Shown here piece after piece: positions 24,430-34,188 of a stretch of 43,853 nucleotides of DNA; the first letter of the stretch is position 1, and each line of letters opens with the position of its first letter. The notes beneath the pieces were generated by a model. That model was not told the DNA's origin, made no database searches, and saw only the letters and a list, made by a program, of their open reading frames with translations. The stretch comes from Bacteroidales bacterium (GTDB lineage Bacteria > Bacteroidota > Bacteroidia > Bacteroidales > UBA932). Location of the stretch: the NCBI GenBank assembly GCA_017617475.1, contig JAFZWC010000044.1:1-43853 (forward strand), given 5' to 3'. Made by a program: the position numbers and the translations under genes.

Positions 24430-25025
24430 AGGGCTTTCTTTTCGTAGGCTTCAATCTTGTCTTTCTGCTCCAGAAGGTAATCGATATCGTCCAGGGCGTT
24501 CATCAGGCAGTATTTCTTGTAGGCGTTAATCTCGAAGGACTCGCTTTCCCCGGTGGCCAGGTTGGTCACCGTCTGGGCGGGAACGTCTATGCGCACCCGG
24601 GTGGCCGGGTCGGCGGCTATGGAGGCGAAAAGGCGCTCCAGGAAGCCCTCGGAAACCACTACGGGCAGCACGAAGTTGTTCAGTTCGTTGTTCTTGTGGA
24701 TGTCGGCGAAGAAGCTGGAGATCACGGCCAGGAAGCCGTAACCGGCTATGGCCCAGGCGGCGTGCTCCCGGCTGGAACCGGAACCGAAGTTCTTGCCGGC
24801 CACCAGTACGCGGGCCCCGGCGTAGCGGGGGTCGTTCAGGACAAAGTCCGGATTGGCCGATCCGTCGGGACGGTAGCGCCAGTCCCGGAAGAGGTTCTCC
24901 CCGAAGAAGGATTCTTCGCGGGTGGTGGCCTTCAGGAATCGGGCGGGGATAATCTGGTCCGTATCTACGTTCTCCAGGGGAAGGGGAACGCAGTTGCTTT
25001 CTATGATGTTGAATTTCTGTTTCAT
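24426..25025 (-). CDS. leuD: 3-isopropylmalate dehydratase small subunit
   Basis: 199 residues, the swivel subunit that completes the isomerase with LeuC. Visible: [14 protein letters not shown] at about 18-31, [32 protein letters not shown] near 74-104, and [21 protein letters not shown] at 25025 ([10 protein letters not shown]) is the family start and overlaps the leuC stop in ATGA. The frame stays open upstream, but only inside leuC. Confidence 0.96.
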   Translation of the reverse strand: MKQKFNIIESNCVPLPLENVDTDQIIPARFLKATTREESFFGENLFRDWRYRPDGSANPDFVLNDPRYAGARVLVAGKNFGSGSSREHAAWAIAGYGFLAVISSFFADIHKNNELNNFVLPVVVSEGFLERLFASIAADPATRVRIDVPAQTVTNLATGESESFEINAYKKYCLMNALDDIDYLLEQKDKIEAYEKKAL

Positions 25026-26389
25026 AACAAAGTCCTTGGATCGGTGATGACTCCGCATACGGCGGCGGCCGCTGCGGTGAGCGGACTGGCCAGGATGGTG
25101 CGGGCGCCCGGGCCCTGACGGCCCTCGAAGTTGCGGTTGCTGGTAGATACGCAGTATTTCCCGGCGGGAATCTTGTCCTCGTTCATGGCCAGGCAGGCGC
25201 TGCAGCCGGGCTGGCGGATGGCGAAGCCCGCCGCCTCCAGAACCTGGTCCAGGCCTTCCTCCTTAATCTGGCGGAGCACTTCCCAGGAACCGGGGACCAG
25301 CCAGGCGGTAATGTTGGAAGCCTTCCGGCGGCCCTTCACCACGGAGGCGAAGGCGCGGAAATCCTCCACGCGCCCGTTGGTGCAGGCGCCCAGGAACACG
25401 TAGTCCACGGGCTTGCCCAGGAGCTTTTCGCCAGCCTGGAAGCCCATGTAGTCCAGGGCCTTGGGGGTGGCGTCGGCCGGAATGGTTCCGTCTATGGCCA
25501 TGCCCATGCCGGGGTTGGTGCCGTAGGTGACCATGGGGGTGATATCGGCCGCCTGTACGGTGATTTCCTTGTCGAAGACGGCGTCGTCGTCACTGCGGAG
25601 GGTGCGCCAGAAGGCTACGGCCTTATCCCAGTCGGCCCCCTTGGGTGCGAATTCCCGGCCCTTGAGGTAGGCGAAGGTGACCTCGTCGGGGGCGATGAAA
25701 CCGCCGCGGGCCCCCATCTCGATGGACAGGTTGCACAGGGTGAGGCGGCCTTCCATGGAAAGGCCCCGCACGGCTTCGCCGGCGTACTCCACAAAGTAGC
25801 CGGTGGCGCCGCTGGTGGTCATCTGCTTCATCAGAAACAGCGCTATGTCCTTGGCTGTGACCCCTTTACCCAGCTTACCCTCAACGCTGATACGCATGGA
25901 TCTGGGTTTCTGCTGCAGGATGCACTGGGAGGCCATCACCATTTCTACTTCGCTGGTGCCTATGCCGAAGGCCACGGCGCCCATGGCCCCGTGCGTGGAG
26001 GTATGGGAATCACCGCAGACTATGGTCATGCCCGGCAGGGACAGGCCCCGCTCCGGTCCCACCACGTGGATGATGCCGTTGCGCGGGTCCATCATTCCGT
26101 AATGGGTGAGCCCGAATTCGGCCGCGTTGGCGGCCAGGGCGTCCACCTGCTTTTTGGATACAGGATCTTCGATGGGTTTGTCCTGGTTGCGGGTGGGGGT
26201 GTTGTGGTCCGGCATGCACACAATCTTCTCCGGCCTCAGGCAGCGGATGCCGCGGCTGCGGAGTCCTTCAAAGGCCTGCGGGCTGGTGACTTCGTGGCAG
26301 TAGAGGCGGTCTATGTACAGCTGCTGGGGGCCGTCCTCCAGCTTCTGCACCACGTGCGCATCCCAGATTTTGTCAAATAGCGTATTCAT
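25022..26389 (-). CDS. leuC: 3-isopropylmalate dehydratase large subunit
   Basis: 455 residues, aconitase-type [4Fe-4S] enzyme. Cluster and active-site regions seen: [27 protein letters not shown] near 129-155, [17 protein letters not shown] near 340, and [33 protein letters not shown] near 400-432, giving the three cluster cysteines. Works with LeuD to isomerise 2- to 3-isopropylmalate. ATG at 26389 overlaps the leuA stop. Confidence 0.97.
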   Translation of the reverse strand: MNTLFDKIWDAHVVQKLEDGPQQLYIDRLYCHEVTSPQAFEGLRSRGIRCLRPEKIVCMPDHNTPTRNQDKPIEDPVSKKQVDALAANAAEFGLTHYGMMDPRNGIIHVVGPERGLSLPGMTIVCGDSHTSTHGAMGAVAFGIGTSEVEMVMASQCILQQKPRSMRISVEGKLGKGVTAKDIALFLMKQMTTSGATGYFVEYAGEAVRGLSMEGRLTLCNLSIEMGARGGFIAPDEVTFAYLKGREFAPKGADWDKAVAFWRTLRSDDDAVFDKEITVQAADITPMVTYGTNPGMGMAIDGTIPADATPKALDYMGFQAGEKLLGKPVDYVFLGACTNGRVEDFRAFASVVKGRRKASNITAWLVPGSWEVLRQIKEEGLDQVLEAAGFAIRQPGCSACLAMNEDKIPAGKYCVSTSNRNFEGRQGPGARTILASPLTAAAAAVCGVITDPRTLL

Positions 26390-27885
26390 CGGCTAAATTT
26401 GTTGAGACAGTCAATATAGGCGTCCACGGAGGCGGTCACAATGTCTGTGCTGGCGCCGAATCCGTAGTAGATGCCGCCGTCCGACTCCACCTGCATGTGC
26501 ACCTTGCAGCAGTCGTCGGCGCCCTTGGAAACGCCCTGGATGGTGAATTCGTTGATGGTCACCTGCCGCTTCACAATCTGGCGCAGGGCATTGATGGAGG
26601 CGTCCACGGGGCCGTTGCCGGTGGCGGCGGCCTCGAATTTCTCTCCGGCAATGTCCACGCCGATGGAGGCCACGGGCTTCATCCCTATGCCGCTGGTGGC
26701 CTGCAGCCAGTCCACCTTGATGTGGCGCTCTACGCTGCGGTCGGCCCCGGCCAGCATGAGGATGTCGTCGTCGTGCAGTTCCTTCTTCTTGTCGGCCAGA
26801 AGCAGGAAGTCCTGGTAAATGCGGTCCAGGCGTTCGCCTTCCACGTTCACTCCCAGGATTTCCAGGCGGTGCTTGAGGGCGGCGTGCCCGCTGCGGGCGG
26901 TGAGGACTATGGAGTTGTGGTCTATACCCACGTCCTGAGGGTCGATGATCTCGTACGTCTGCACGTTCTTGAGCACCCCGTCCTGGTGGATGCCGGAGGA
27001 GTGGGCAAAAGCGTTGCGGCCCACGATGGCCTTGTTGGGCTGCACCGGCATGTTCATGAGGTTGGAAACCATGCGGCTGCACGGATACAGGCGGCGCGTG
27101 TTGACGCCCGTGTCCAGGCCCAGTTCCTTGTGGGACTTGAGAATCATCACCACCTCTTCCAGGGAGGTGTTGCCGGCGCGCTCGCCAATGCCGTTCAGGG
27201 TTACCTCGCACTGCCGCGCTCCGTGGCGGATGCCTTCCAGGGTGTTGGCCGTGGCCATGCCCAGGTCGTTGTGGCAGTGGGTGGATATGATGGCGTTCTC
27301 AATGCCGTCCACGTGGTCGCAGAGGTACTGGATCTTGGCGCCGAATTCTTCCGGCAGGCAGTAACCCGTGGTGTCCGGAATGTTTACCACCGTGGCACCG
27401 GCTTTGATGACGGCTTCCACCACCTGGGCCAGGAAGTCATTGTCCGTACGGCCGGCGTCCTCGGCATAGAACTCCACGTCGTCCACATACTTCCGGGCAT
27501 ACTTTACGGCACGCACAGCCCGCTCCAGAATCTCTTCCCGCGTGGAATTGAACTTGTAGCGGATGTGGTAGTCGGAAGTGCCGATGCCGGTATGGATGCG
27601 GCCGCGCTTGGCAAACCTGAGGGCTTCCGCCGCCACGTCGATATCCTTCTCCACCGCCCGCGTGAGGGCGCAGATGGTGGGCCAGGTTACCGCCTTGGAA
27701 ATCTCCACCACGCTCTGGAAGTCGCCGGGGCTGGAGACGGGGAAGCCGGCTTCGATCACGTCTACGCCCAGCTCTTCCAGGGCCTTGGCCACCTGGATTT
27801 TCTCCACGGTGTTAAGCTGGCAGCCCGGAACCTGTTCGCCGTCGCGCAGGGTGGTGTCGAAGATATAGACGCGGTTGTTGTCCAT
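26386..27885 (-). CDS. leuA: 2-isopropylmalate synthase
   Basis: 499 residues. Condenses acetyl-CoA with 2-oxoisovalerate, the committed leucine step. N-terminus [17 protein letters not shown], then [13 protein letters not shown], the metal motif [28 protein letters not shown] and [11 protein letters not shown]. The C-terminal allosteric LeuA domain from about 390 ([25 protein letters not shown]) is intact, so leucine feedback is likely. Three bases separate it from ilvC. Confidence 0.96.
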   Translation of the reverse strand: MDNNRVYIFDTTLRDGEQVPGCQLNTVEKIQVAKALEELGVDVIEAGFPVSSPGDFQSVVEISKAVTWPTICALTRAVEKDIDVAAEALRFAKRGRIHTGIGTSDYHIRYKFNSTREEILERAVRAVKYARKYVDDVEFYAEDAGRTDNDFLAQVVEAVIKAGATVVNIPDTTGYCLPEEFGAKIQYLCDHVDGIENAIISTHCHNDLGMATANTLEGIRHGARQCEVTLNGIGERAGNTSLEEVVMILKSHKELGLDTGVNTRRLYPCSRMVSNLMNMPVQPNKAIVGRNAFAHSSGIHQDGVLKNVQTYEIIDPQDVGIDHNSIVLTARSGHAALKHRLEILGVNVEGERLDRIYQDFLLLADKKKELHDDDILMLAGADRSVERHIKVDWLQATSGIGMKPVASIGVDIAGEKFEAAATGNGPVDASINALRQIVKRQVTINEFTIQGVSKGADDCCKVHMQVESDGGIYYGFGASTDIVTASVDAYIDCLNKFSR

Positions 27886-27888
27886 GAC

Positions 27889-28935
27889 TTACTTGTTGTT
27901 TTCGGGACGGAGTTCGCGCACGGCGGCGCCGGTGCGCCAGAGTTCGCTCTCGCGGAGGGCTTTGAGTTCCTTCTCCAGGCCCTCACGGTAGTCGGGCTTG
28001 GAATTGGCGTCGATGGAAATCTGTGCCTCGGTGCCGTCGGCCACGCGCTGGTACAGTTTCTCGAACACAGGCTTGGTGGCATCGTGGAAGGGGCCCATCC
28101 AGTCCAGGGCGCCGCGCTGGGCGGTGGTGGAGCAGTTGGCGTACATCCAGTCCATGCCTTTCTCGGCAAAGAGCGGCATCAGGGACTGGGTCAGTTCCTC
28201 CACGGTCTCGTTGAAGGCCTCGGACGGGGTGTGGCCGTGGGCGCGAAGAACCTCGTACTGGGCCGACAGGATACCCTGGATGGCGCCCATCAGGGTGCCG
28301 CGCTCACCGGTGAGGTCGGAATAAACCTCGCGCTTGAAGTCGGTCTCGAACAGATAGCCGGAGCCTACGCCGATACCCAGGGCCAGGGTGCGCTCCAGGG
28401 CCTTTCCGGTGGCGTCCTGGTGCACGGCGAAGGAAGAGTTGATGCCGCGGCCCTGCAGGAACAGGCGGCGTACGGAAGTGCCGGAGCCCTTGGGGGCCAC
28501 CATAATCACGTCCACGTCCTTGGGCGGCACAATGCCGGTGCGGTCGTTGTAGGTGATGCCGAAGCCGTGGGAGAAATAGAGGGCTTTGCCCGGGGTCAGG
28601 TGCTTCTTCACCACCGGCCAAACCTCAATCTGGGCGGCGTCGGACACCAGGAACTGGATGATAGTGCCCCTCTTGCAGGCCTCTTCAATCTCGAAGAGGT
28701 TCACGCCCGGCACCCAGCCGTCGGCCACGGCCTTGTCGAAGGTCTTTCCCTTGCGCTGGCCCACGATTACGTTGAAGCCGTTGTCCTTCATGTTCAGCGA
28801 CTGGCCGGGGCCCTGTACGCCATAGCCGATAACGGCGATAACTTCGTCCTTGAGGACCTCGCGTGCATGTTCCAAAGTGAATTCTTCCCGGGTGACGACA
28901 TGTTCGTCCACTCCGCCAAAATTAATAGTAGCCAT
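27889..28935 (-). CDS. ilvC: Ketol-acid reductoisomerase
   Basis: 348 residues. Converts acetolactate and acetohydroxybutyrate to the dihydroxy acids. The NADP-binding loop reads VIGYGVQGPGQSLNMKDNG, the form seen in Bacteroidetes rather than GYGSQGHA. The metal-binding region contains SDLTGERGTLMGAIQGI, and VEELTQSLMPL follows. ATG at 28935 (MATINFGG) was chosen; the frame is open further upstream only across ilvN. Five bases follow the ilvN stop. Confidence 0.95.
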   Translation of the reverse strand: MATINFGGVDEHVVTREEFTLEHAREVLKDEVIAVIGYGVQGPGQSLNMKDNGFNVIVGQRKGKTFDKAVADGWVPGVNLFEIEEACKRGTIIQFLVSDAAQIEVWPVVKKHLTPGKALYFSHGFGITYNDRTGIVPPKDVDVIMVAPKGSGTSVRRLFLQGRGINSSFAVHQDATGKALERTLALGIGVGSGYLFETDFKREVYSDLTGERGTLMGAIQGILSAQYEVLRAHGHTPSEAFNETVEELTQSLMPLFAEKGMDWMYANCSTTAQRGALDWMGPFHDATKPVFEKLYQRVADGTEAQISIDANSKPDYREGLEKELKALRESELWRTGAAVRELRPENNK

Positions 28936-28940
28936 AATTA

Positions 28941-29501
28941 TTATTGATTTGATTGTTGTTTTTTCTCTTCTATTTCCCTCTTCTTGAGGAACTTGAATAC
29001 GGGTTCCTGTTCGGCCCTCGAGACGGCGATGCGGCCGGAACGCACGAACTGGAGCACCCCTACAGGCTTGAGCTCGTCGTGCAGGCGGGCCGTTTCCTCG
29101 GAATAGCCGGTCTTCTGGATCACCGTGAACACCTTGTTCATTTCCACTATGCGGGCGTGGTAGCGGTTCAGCAGGCCCTCGATGTCCCCGTTGGCCAGCA
29201 GGGCCGGGGTGGGCACTTTGTACAGGCAAAGCTCGCGGTAAACTATCTTGTCGGCCGTATAGTAGAAGGCCTTGATCACGTCCACGCGCTTTTCAATCTG
29301 CTGGACGCTCTCCTTTACCTTCTTTTCCAGGCCGGCGGTGACTATGGTGATGTTGTGCACCCCTTCCATGGAGGTGGCGCCGGCCGACAGGCTCCAGATG
29401 CTCAGGCCATGCCGCGTGAACACGTTGGTAATCTGCGACAGGAGACCTATCTGATTCTCGGTGTAAATGGTCACCGTATATTCTTTCACTTCGTTTTCCA
29501 T
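28941..29501 (-). CDS. ilvN: Acetolactate synthase small (regulatory) subunit
   Basis: 186 residues. An N-terminal ACT domain (YTVTIYTENQIGLLSQITNVFTRHGLSIWSLSAG) that in the family binds valine for feedback control is followed by a C-terminal ALS_ss domain. ATG at 29501 lies 2 nt after the ilvB stop; an in-frame ATG at 29516 would overlap ilvB and add five residues. The C-terminal tail KREIEEKKQQSNQ is charged and probably disordered. Confidence 0.93.
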   Translation of the reverse strand: MENEVKEYTVTIYTENQIGLLSQITNVFTRHGLSIWSLSAGATSMEGVHNITIVTAGLEKKVKESVQQIEKRVDVIKAFYYTADKIVYRELCLYKVPTPALLANGDIEGLLNRYHARIVEMNKVFTVIQKTGYSEETARLHDELKPVGVLQFVRSGRIAVSRAEQEPVFKFLKKREIEEKKQQSNQ

Positions 29502-29503
29502 AG

Positions 29504-31213
29504 CTAGCTGTACCATTCGCTTTCGGTTATCATAATCTCGTGGATGCCTTTTCCCGGAGGCACCATGGGCATCACCATCCCTTCTTCCTGCACGTGCACG
29601 TCCAGGAGGACGGGGGCGTCGTCGGCCAGCATCTCTTCCAGGGCCGACGGCAGGGATTCGCGGTCCGGAACGCTGATGCAGCGGATGCCGTAGGCGCGGG
29701 CGATGAGGGCGTAGTCCGGATTCAGCATCCGGGTCTGGGAATAACGCTCGTGGAAGAAGAGTTCCTGCCACTGGCGCACGTTGCCCAACCAGTTGTTGTT
29801 GAGGAGAATCATCTTCACGCCCACCTTTTCCTGCATGATGGTGCCGAATTCCTGCATGGTCATCTGGATGCCGCCGTCGCCCACAAACAGGCATACGGTT
29901 CGCTCCGGGCAGGCAATTTTGGCGCCGATGGCGGCGGGAAGGCCGAAGCCCATGGTGCCCAGGCCGCCCGATGAAATGAAGCTGCGGGACTGCGAGAAGC
30001 GGGAATAACGGGCGCCCATCATCTGGTTCTGACCCACGTCCGTGACCACCACGGCCTTCTGGCCGGCGGCGCGCACAACGCGGTCCACCACTTCGCCCAT
30101 GCGGAGCAGGCCTTCCTTGGGATGCACCTCGGGATCAATGACTTTCTCCTTTTCCACGGCGTCGCAGCGGCCGAAGGAAGCGTTCCACTCCGGGTGTCTC
30201 CGCTCCTGCATTTTCTCTGTGAGGAGGGAAAGGACGGCTTTGGCGTCGCCCCGGATGCCCACTTCCACGGGGATGATCTTTCCAATCTCGGAAGGGTCTA
30301 TATCTATGTGGATCACCTTGGCCTGGCGGGCATAAGTCTCCACCGTACCGGTTACGCGGTCGTCGAAGCGCATACCCACGGCTACTAGCACGTCACACTG
30401 GTTGGTCATGATATTGGGAGCCACGTTGCCATGCATGCCTATCATGCCGCGGTACAGCGGAAAACCGGACGGCAGGGCGCTGAGGCCCAGCAGCGTGGAG
30501 CCCGCAGGAATGTCTCCTTTGGTAAGGAAAGCCTCAAGCTCTTTTTCCGCATGGCCCAGCACCACGCCCTGGCCGAATACCACGAAAGGCTTCTGCGCGG
30601 CGTCCAGCAGGGAAACGGCCGATTTTATGGCTGCATCCGAGATTTTGGGGATGGGGATGTAGCTGCGGATGAACCGGCATTTCTCAAAATGGAAGTCCGT
30701 CAGGCCCACCTGGGCGTCCTTGGTAAAGTCCAGCACCACCGGGCCGGGCCGTCCGGTACTGGCAATATAGAACGCACGGGCCACGGCCCAGGCCACCTCA
30801 TCCGCGGTACGGATCTGGTAATTCCATTTGCTGATGGGGGCGGTAAGGCCAATTACGTCGGCCTCCTGGAAAGCGTCCGTGCCCAGGGCGGCGGTGGACA
30901 CCTGGCCGGTAATCACCACCACGGGGGTGGAGTCGGTCATGGCGTCGGCCACGCCGGTGATCACGTTGGTGGAACCGGGACCGGAGGTTACTATCACCAC
31001 TCCGGGATTTCCGCTCACGCGGGCGAAACCCTGCGCGGCGTGGATGGCGCCCTGCTCGTGGCGCACCAGGATGTGATGGATGGAATCCTGGTAGTCTACC
31101 AGTTTGTCGTAAACCGGCATAATCTGGCCCCCGGGATAGCCGAAGACCGTTTTGACCCCTTCTTCCTCCAGGGCGCGCCAAAGGGCTTCGGCGCCTGTAA
31201 TCAAGTTCTTCAT
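29504..31213 (-). CDS. ilvB: Acetolactate synthase large (catalytic) subunit
   Basis: 569 residues, TPP enzyme. Makes 2-acetolactate (for Val and Leu) or 2-aceto-2-hydroxybutyrate (for Ile). Motifs: VFGYPGGQIMPVYD near 23-36, the catalytic glutamate in LVRHEQGAIHAAQGFARVSG near 49-68, and the TPP motif VGDGGIQMTMQEFGTIMQEKVGVKMILLNNNWLG. ATG at 31213 (MKNLITGAEALW) is the family start; the open frame further upstream runs into ilvD. Fourteen bases separate it from ilvD. Confidence 0.96.
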   Translation of the reverse strand: MKNLITGAEALWRALEEEGVKTVFGYPGGQIMPVYDKLVDYQDSIHHILVRHEQGAIHAAQGFARVSGNPGVVIVTSGPGSTNVITGVADAMTDSTPVVVITGQVSTAALGTDAFQEADVIGLTAPISKWNYQIRTADEVAWAVARAFYIASTGRPGPVVLDFTKDAQVGLTDFHFEKCRFIRSYIPIPKISDAAIKSAVSLLDAAQKPFVVFGQGVVLGHAEKELEAFLTKGDIPAGSTLLGLSALPSGFPLYRGMIGMHGNVAPNIMTNQCDVLVAVGMRFDDRVTGTVETYARQAKVIHIDIDPSEIGKIIPVEVGIRGDAKAVLSLLTEKMQERRHPEWNASFGRCDAVEKEKVIDPEVHPKEGLLRMGEVVDRVVRAAGQKAVVVTDVGQNQMMGARYSRFSQSRSFISSGGLGTMGFGLPAAIGAKIACPERTVCLFVGDGGIQMTMQEFGTIMQEKVGVKMILLNNNWLGNVRQWQELFFHERYSQTRMLNPDYALIARAYGIRCISVPDRESLPSALEEMLADDAPVLLDVHVQEEGMVMPMVPPGKGIHEIMITESEWYS

Positions 31214-31227
31214 GAAAGTTCGTTTTA

Positions 31228-33057
31228 TCAGATTTTCCGGATGGCTCCTTCGTCGGCCGAGCTTACGGCTGCCGCATAGCTGCGGAGACTGCGGGAAACG
31301 GTTCTCTGGCGTCTGGGGGCGGTGAAAGCCGCGGTTCCGCGGGCCTCCTCTTCCTGCCGGCGCCGGGCCAGCTCCTCCGTGCTCAGGCATACGTTGATGG
31401 AACGTGCCGGAATGTCAATCTCTATCATGTCTCCGTCCCGCACCAGGCCGATGGCACCGCCGGCGGCGGCTTCCGGAGAAATGTGGCCGATGCTCAGGCC
31501 CGAAGTGCCTCCGCTGAAGCGCCCGTCGGTAATGAGCGCGCAGGCTTTGCCCAGGTGCATGGACTTGATGTAGGAGGTGGGGTACAGCATTTCCTGCATG
31601 CCAGGACCGCCCTTGGGGCCTTCGTACACAATCACCACCACGTCGCCGGCCTGTACCTTGCCGCCCAGGATGCCGTCGCAGGCTTCTTCCTGGGAGTCGA
31701 ATACCTTGGCGGGGCCTTTGAAGTGGTACAGGGCTTCGTCTACGCCGGCGGTCTTGATCACGCAGCCTTTTTCTGCGATGTTGCCCTTGAGCACGGCCAG
31801 GCCGCCGTCCTTGGAGTAGGCGTGGGCCACGTCCCGGATGCAGCCATCCGTCCGGTCGCAGTCCAGCTCCTTGTAGTAGTTGGACTGCGAACCCATCTGG
31901 ATGCTGAAACGGTCTGCGGGAGCGCTGGCATACAGCTCCGCGGCATCCTTGAACGGATGCCCCCCGGTGATCCGGTAAAGGTCCAGGGCTTCTGAGAGTT
32001 GCAGGCCGTCCACACGCTTCACACGGGTGTCCAGCAGGCCGGCCTTGGCCAGCTCGTCCAGGATACCCAGCACGCCGCCCGCGCGGTTCACATCCTGCAC
32101 GTGGTATTTTTGCGTATTGGGCGCTACCTTGCACAGGCAGGGGACTTGGCTGGAAAGGCGGTCGATGTCTTCCATCTTGAAATCGGCGCCGGCCTCGGCC
32201 GCGACGGCCAGCAGGTGCAGCACCGTATTGGTGGAACCGCCCATGGCAATATCCAGCGACATGGCGTTCAGAAAGGCCGGGCGGGAGGCGATGGAGCGGG
32301 GGAGAACGCTCTCGTCGCCGTCATTATAATATTTATAGGCGTTTTCTACAATCAGGCGGGCCGCCTTGCGGAAGAGTTCCGTGCGGTTGGTGTGGGTGGC
32401 CACCACGGTGCCGTTGCCGGGCAGGGACAGGCCGATGGCCTCCGTGAGGCAGTTCATGGAATTGGCGGTGAACATGCCGGAGCAGCAGCCGCAGCCCGGG
32501 CAGGACGCCGCCTCAATCTCGGCCACCTCGGCGTCGCTCTTGGAGGGATCGGCCGACTGCACCATGGCGTCAATCAAATCCAGCCTGTCCTTTCCGCGTA
32601 CGCCGGCCTCCATGGGACCGCCGGAGACGAAGACGGCGGGGATGTTCAGGCGCATGGCTGCCATGAGCATGCCGGGGGTTACCTTGTCGCAGTTGCTTAT
32701 GCACACCATGGCATCGGCCTTATGGGCGTTCACCATGTATTCCACGCTGTCGGCTATGATGTCGCGGGAGGGCAGGGAATAAAGCATGCCGTCATGGCCC
32801 ATGGCGATGCCGTCGTCCACGGCAATGGTGTTGAATTCGGCCGCAAAGCAGCCCAGTTTCTCAATCTCGGCCTTCACCAGCTGGCCGGCTTCGTGCAGAT
32901 GGGTGTGCCCGGGAACGAACTGGGTGAAGGAGTTCACCACGGCAATGACAGGCTTGCCCACCTGTTCGGGTTTCATGCCCGCCGCGCGCCAGAGGGCACG
33001 GGCGCCGGCCATTCTACGGCCTTCGAACGTAATGCTGCTTCTGAAAGGATGCTTCAT
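31228..33057 (-). CDS. ilvD: Dihydroxy-acid dehydratase
   Basis: 609 residues, Fe-S enzyme making the 2-oxo acid precursors of Val/Leu and Ile. Cluster ligands lie in [15 protein letters not shown] near 120 and [20 protein letters not shown] near 187-206. [24 protein letters not shown] near 514 is the family signature. First structural gene of the operon. ATG at 33057 follows 14 nt after the T-tract of the attenuator terminator, so its transcription depends on read-through. Confidence 0.96.
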   Translation of the reverse strand: MKHPFRSSITFEGRRMAGARALWRAAGMKPEQVGKPVIAVVNSFTQFVPGHTHLHEAGQLVKAEIEKLGCFAAEFNTIAVDDGIAMGHDGMLYSLPSRDIIADSVEYMVNAHKADAMVCISNCDKVTPGMLMAAMRLNIPAVFVSGGPMEAGVRGKDRLDLIDAMVQSADPSKSDAEVAEIEAASCPGCGCCSGMFTANSMNCLTEAIGLSLPGNGTVVATHTNRTELFRKAARLIVENAYKYYNDGDESVLPRSIASRPAFLNAMSLDIAMGGSTNTVLHLLAVAAEAGADFKMEDIDRLSSQVPCLCKVAPNTQKYHVQDVNRAGGVLGILDELAKAGLLDTRVKRVDGLQLSEALDLYRITGGHPFKDAAELYASAPADRFSIQMGSQSNYYKELDCDRTDGCIRDVAHAYSKDGGLAVLKGNIAEKGCVIKTAGVDEALYHFKGPAKVFDSQEEACDGILGGKVQAGDVVVIVYEGPKGGPGMQEMLYPTSYIKSMHLGKACALITDGRFSGGTSGLSIGHISPEAAAGGAIGLVRDGDMIEIDIPARSINVCLSTEELARRRQEEEARGTAAFTAPRRQRTVSRSLRSYAAAVSSADEGAIRKI

Positions 33058-33071
33058 ATACCTTATTGCAT

Positions 33072-33108
33072 AAAAAAAGCCCTTCCCGTCGTCTGGACTG
33101 GGAAGGGC
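33072..33108 (-). terminator. Attenuator terminator of the ilv-leu operon
   Basis: The minus strand reads GCCCTTCCC, a 12-nt loop, GGGAAGGGC, then seven T. The 9-bp perfect stem lies between the leader peptide stop (33132) and ilvD (33057). Its 5' arm plus loop is also the partner of the antiterminator strand. Confidence 0.93.
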
Positions 33109-33149
33109 GTGTTGTTATATCCTAAGCACCTTTACAACCTTCCCAGTCC
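33095..33149 (-). promoter_or_regulatory. Antiterminator pairing in the ilv-leu leader
   Basis: GGACTGGGAAGG (complement of 33138-33149), inside leader codons 20-23, is perfectly complementary over 12 bp to CCTTCCCAGTCC (complement of 33095-33106), the 5' arm and loop of the terminator. The two structures exclude each other. A ribosome stalled at the Leu/Ile/Val run leaves this strand free; one at the stop codon covers it. Confidence 0.88.
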
Positions 33150-33206
33150 GCATTCAATAAGAATAAGGACTACCAGGGACAGGATAATAAGGCTGCTGTG
33201 AACCAT
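33132..33206 (-). CDS. ilv-leu leader peptide
   Basis: 24 codons from ATG (33206) to TAA (33132-33134). Fourteen of the 24 residues are branched-chain: 7 Leu, 4 Ile and 3 Val, with the run LIILSLVVLILI at residues 6-17. This is the hallmark of an attenuation leader responding to charging of tRNA-Leu, tRNA-Ile and tRNA-Val together, matching the operon, which makes all three amino acids. The stop lies 24 bp before the terminator stem. It is too short for ordinary gene callers. Confidence 0.92.
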   Translation of the reverse strand: MVHSSLIILSLVVLILIECGLGRL

Positions 33207-33227
33207 CTTACACAAACTAACTGGGTG

Positions 33228-33257
33228 TAAAGTTAGTTAAATATTTTAATAAACAAA
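33228..33257 (-). promoter_or_regulatory. Candidate ilv-leu operon promoter
   Basis: Minus strand TTTG (complement of 33254-33257), 18 bp, then TAACTTTA (complement of 33228-33235), one base off TAnnTTTG. An alternative -7 box, TTAGTTTG (complement of 33213-33220), ends 6 nt before the leader ATG and would make the leader mRNA leaderless. Start-site mapping would decide. Confidence 0.5.
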
Positions 33258-33276
33258 AATTTTTATCACTTTTTTG

Positions 33277-33284
33277 TAACTTTG
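33277..33284 (+). promoter_or_regulatory. -7 box of the WYL regulator gene
   Basis: TAACTTTG, an exact consensus match, ends 7 nt before the ATG at 33292. The transcript start should fall at or beside the ATG, so a leaderless mRNA is expected. No TTTG at 19-21 bp upstream. Confidence 0.65.
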
Positions 33285-33291
33285 TGCTGCC

Positions 33292-34188
33292 ATGGTTCCT
33301 GAACTCATCGAAAAATACATTTTCCTGGTCCAAACCTTCGTGGAGGTGGGGGATGCCGGTCTTTCGTGGGGGGAAATCCAGGGCCGATGGGAAGCCCGGT
33401 TCGGGGAAGCGTACCCCCGCCGCAGTTTCATCAACCACCGGGCGGGCGTGGAAGAAGTGTTCGGAATAGTAATCACCTGCGACCGCAGCACCAACCTATA
33501 TAAAATAGACAGGAGCGAGAGCGCCGTGGACAAGCGGGCCGCCGTGGACTATCTTATCAACACCTTTACCGTAAACAGCCTCCTCACGCTGGGCAAGGAG
33601 CGTCTGAGCGGGCGCGTTTCCGTGGAAGACATCCCTTCCGGCCAGACCTGGCTCACTCCCGTGATGCAGGCCATGCTGGACAACGCCGTGCTCAGGATAC
33701 AATATAAGAAGTACCAGAGCACGGAGACGGACCGCCGCACCATCCATCCCTATGCCGTGAAGGAGTTCGAGAAGCGCTGGTACATAGTGGCCTTCAGCGA
33801 GGAAGCCGGCCAGATGCGCACCTACGCCATGGACCGCATCCAGTCCCTGGAGCGCACGGAGCGCACCTTTGTCCTGCCCAAGGGCTTCAACGTGGACGAT
33901 GTCTTCGAGGCCAGCTACGGCATATACCTGCCGGAAGAGGGGCAGAAACCGGTGCTGGTCAAGATTAAGGCAACGGAACGCGAAGCGGCCTACCTCATGG
34001 ACCTGCCGCTGCACCCCAGCCAGATTCGCCTGCCGCACAACGAGTTTGCCCTGCGGGTCATTCCCAATCCGGGATTCATCATGGAGCTCCTGCGCCACGG
34101 CAACCGCCTGGAAGTGCTGGAGCCCGAAAGCCTGAGGCTCACCGTGAAAGAAGAACTGAAAAAAGCTTTAGATATTTATGAACCGTAA
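33292..34188 (+). CDS. WYL-domain transcriptional regulator
   Basis: 298 residues. The N-terminus (ELIEKYIFLVQTFVEVGDAGLSWGEIQGRWEARF...PRRSFINHRAGVEEVFGIVITCD) is a winged-helix-like DNA-binding region. The centre (LRIQYKKYQSTETDRRTIHPYAVKEFEKRWYIVAFSEEAGQMRTYAMDRIQSLE, about 135-190) is a WYL sensor domain. The C-terminal WCX-like domain is KPVLVKIKATEREAAYLMDLPLHPSQ onward. WYL proteins bind small ligands or nucleic acids. It diverges from the ilv-leu operon and overlaps the following peptidase gene by 11 bp; control of either is possible but not shown. Confidence 0.88.
   Translation: MVPELIEKYIFLVQTFVEVGDAGLSWGEIQGRWEARFGEAYPRRSFINHRAGVEEVFGIVITCDRSTNLYKIDRSESAVDKRAAVDYLINTFTVNSLLTLGKERLSGRVSVEDIPSGQTWLTPVMQAMLDNAVLRIQYKKYQSTETDRRTIHPYAVKEFEKRWYIVAFSEEAGQMRTYAMDRIQSLERTERTFVLPKGFNVDDVFEASYGIYLPEEGQKPVLVKIKATEREAAYLMDLPLHPSQIRLPHNEFALRVIPNPGFIMELLRHGNRLEVLEPESLRLTVKEELKKALDIYEP

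Noticed and set aside
26497..28947. 816-residue plus-strand frame opposite leuA and ilvC
   Set aside because: Both underlying minus-strand genes have full family motifs; the antisense translation is low-complexity and matches no fold.
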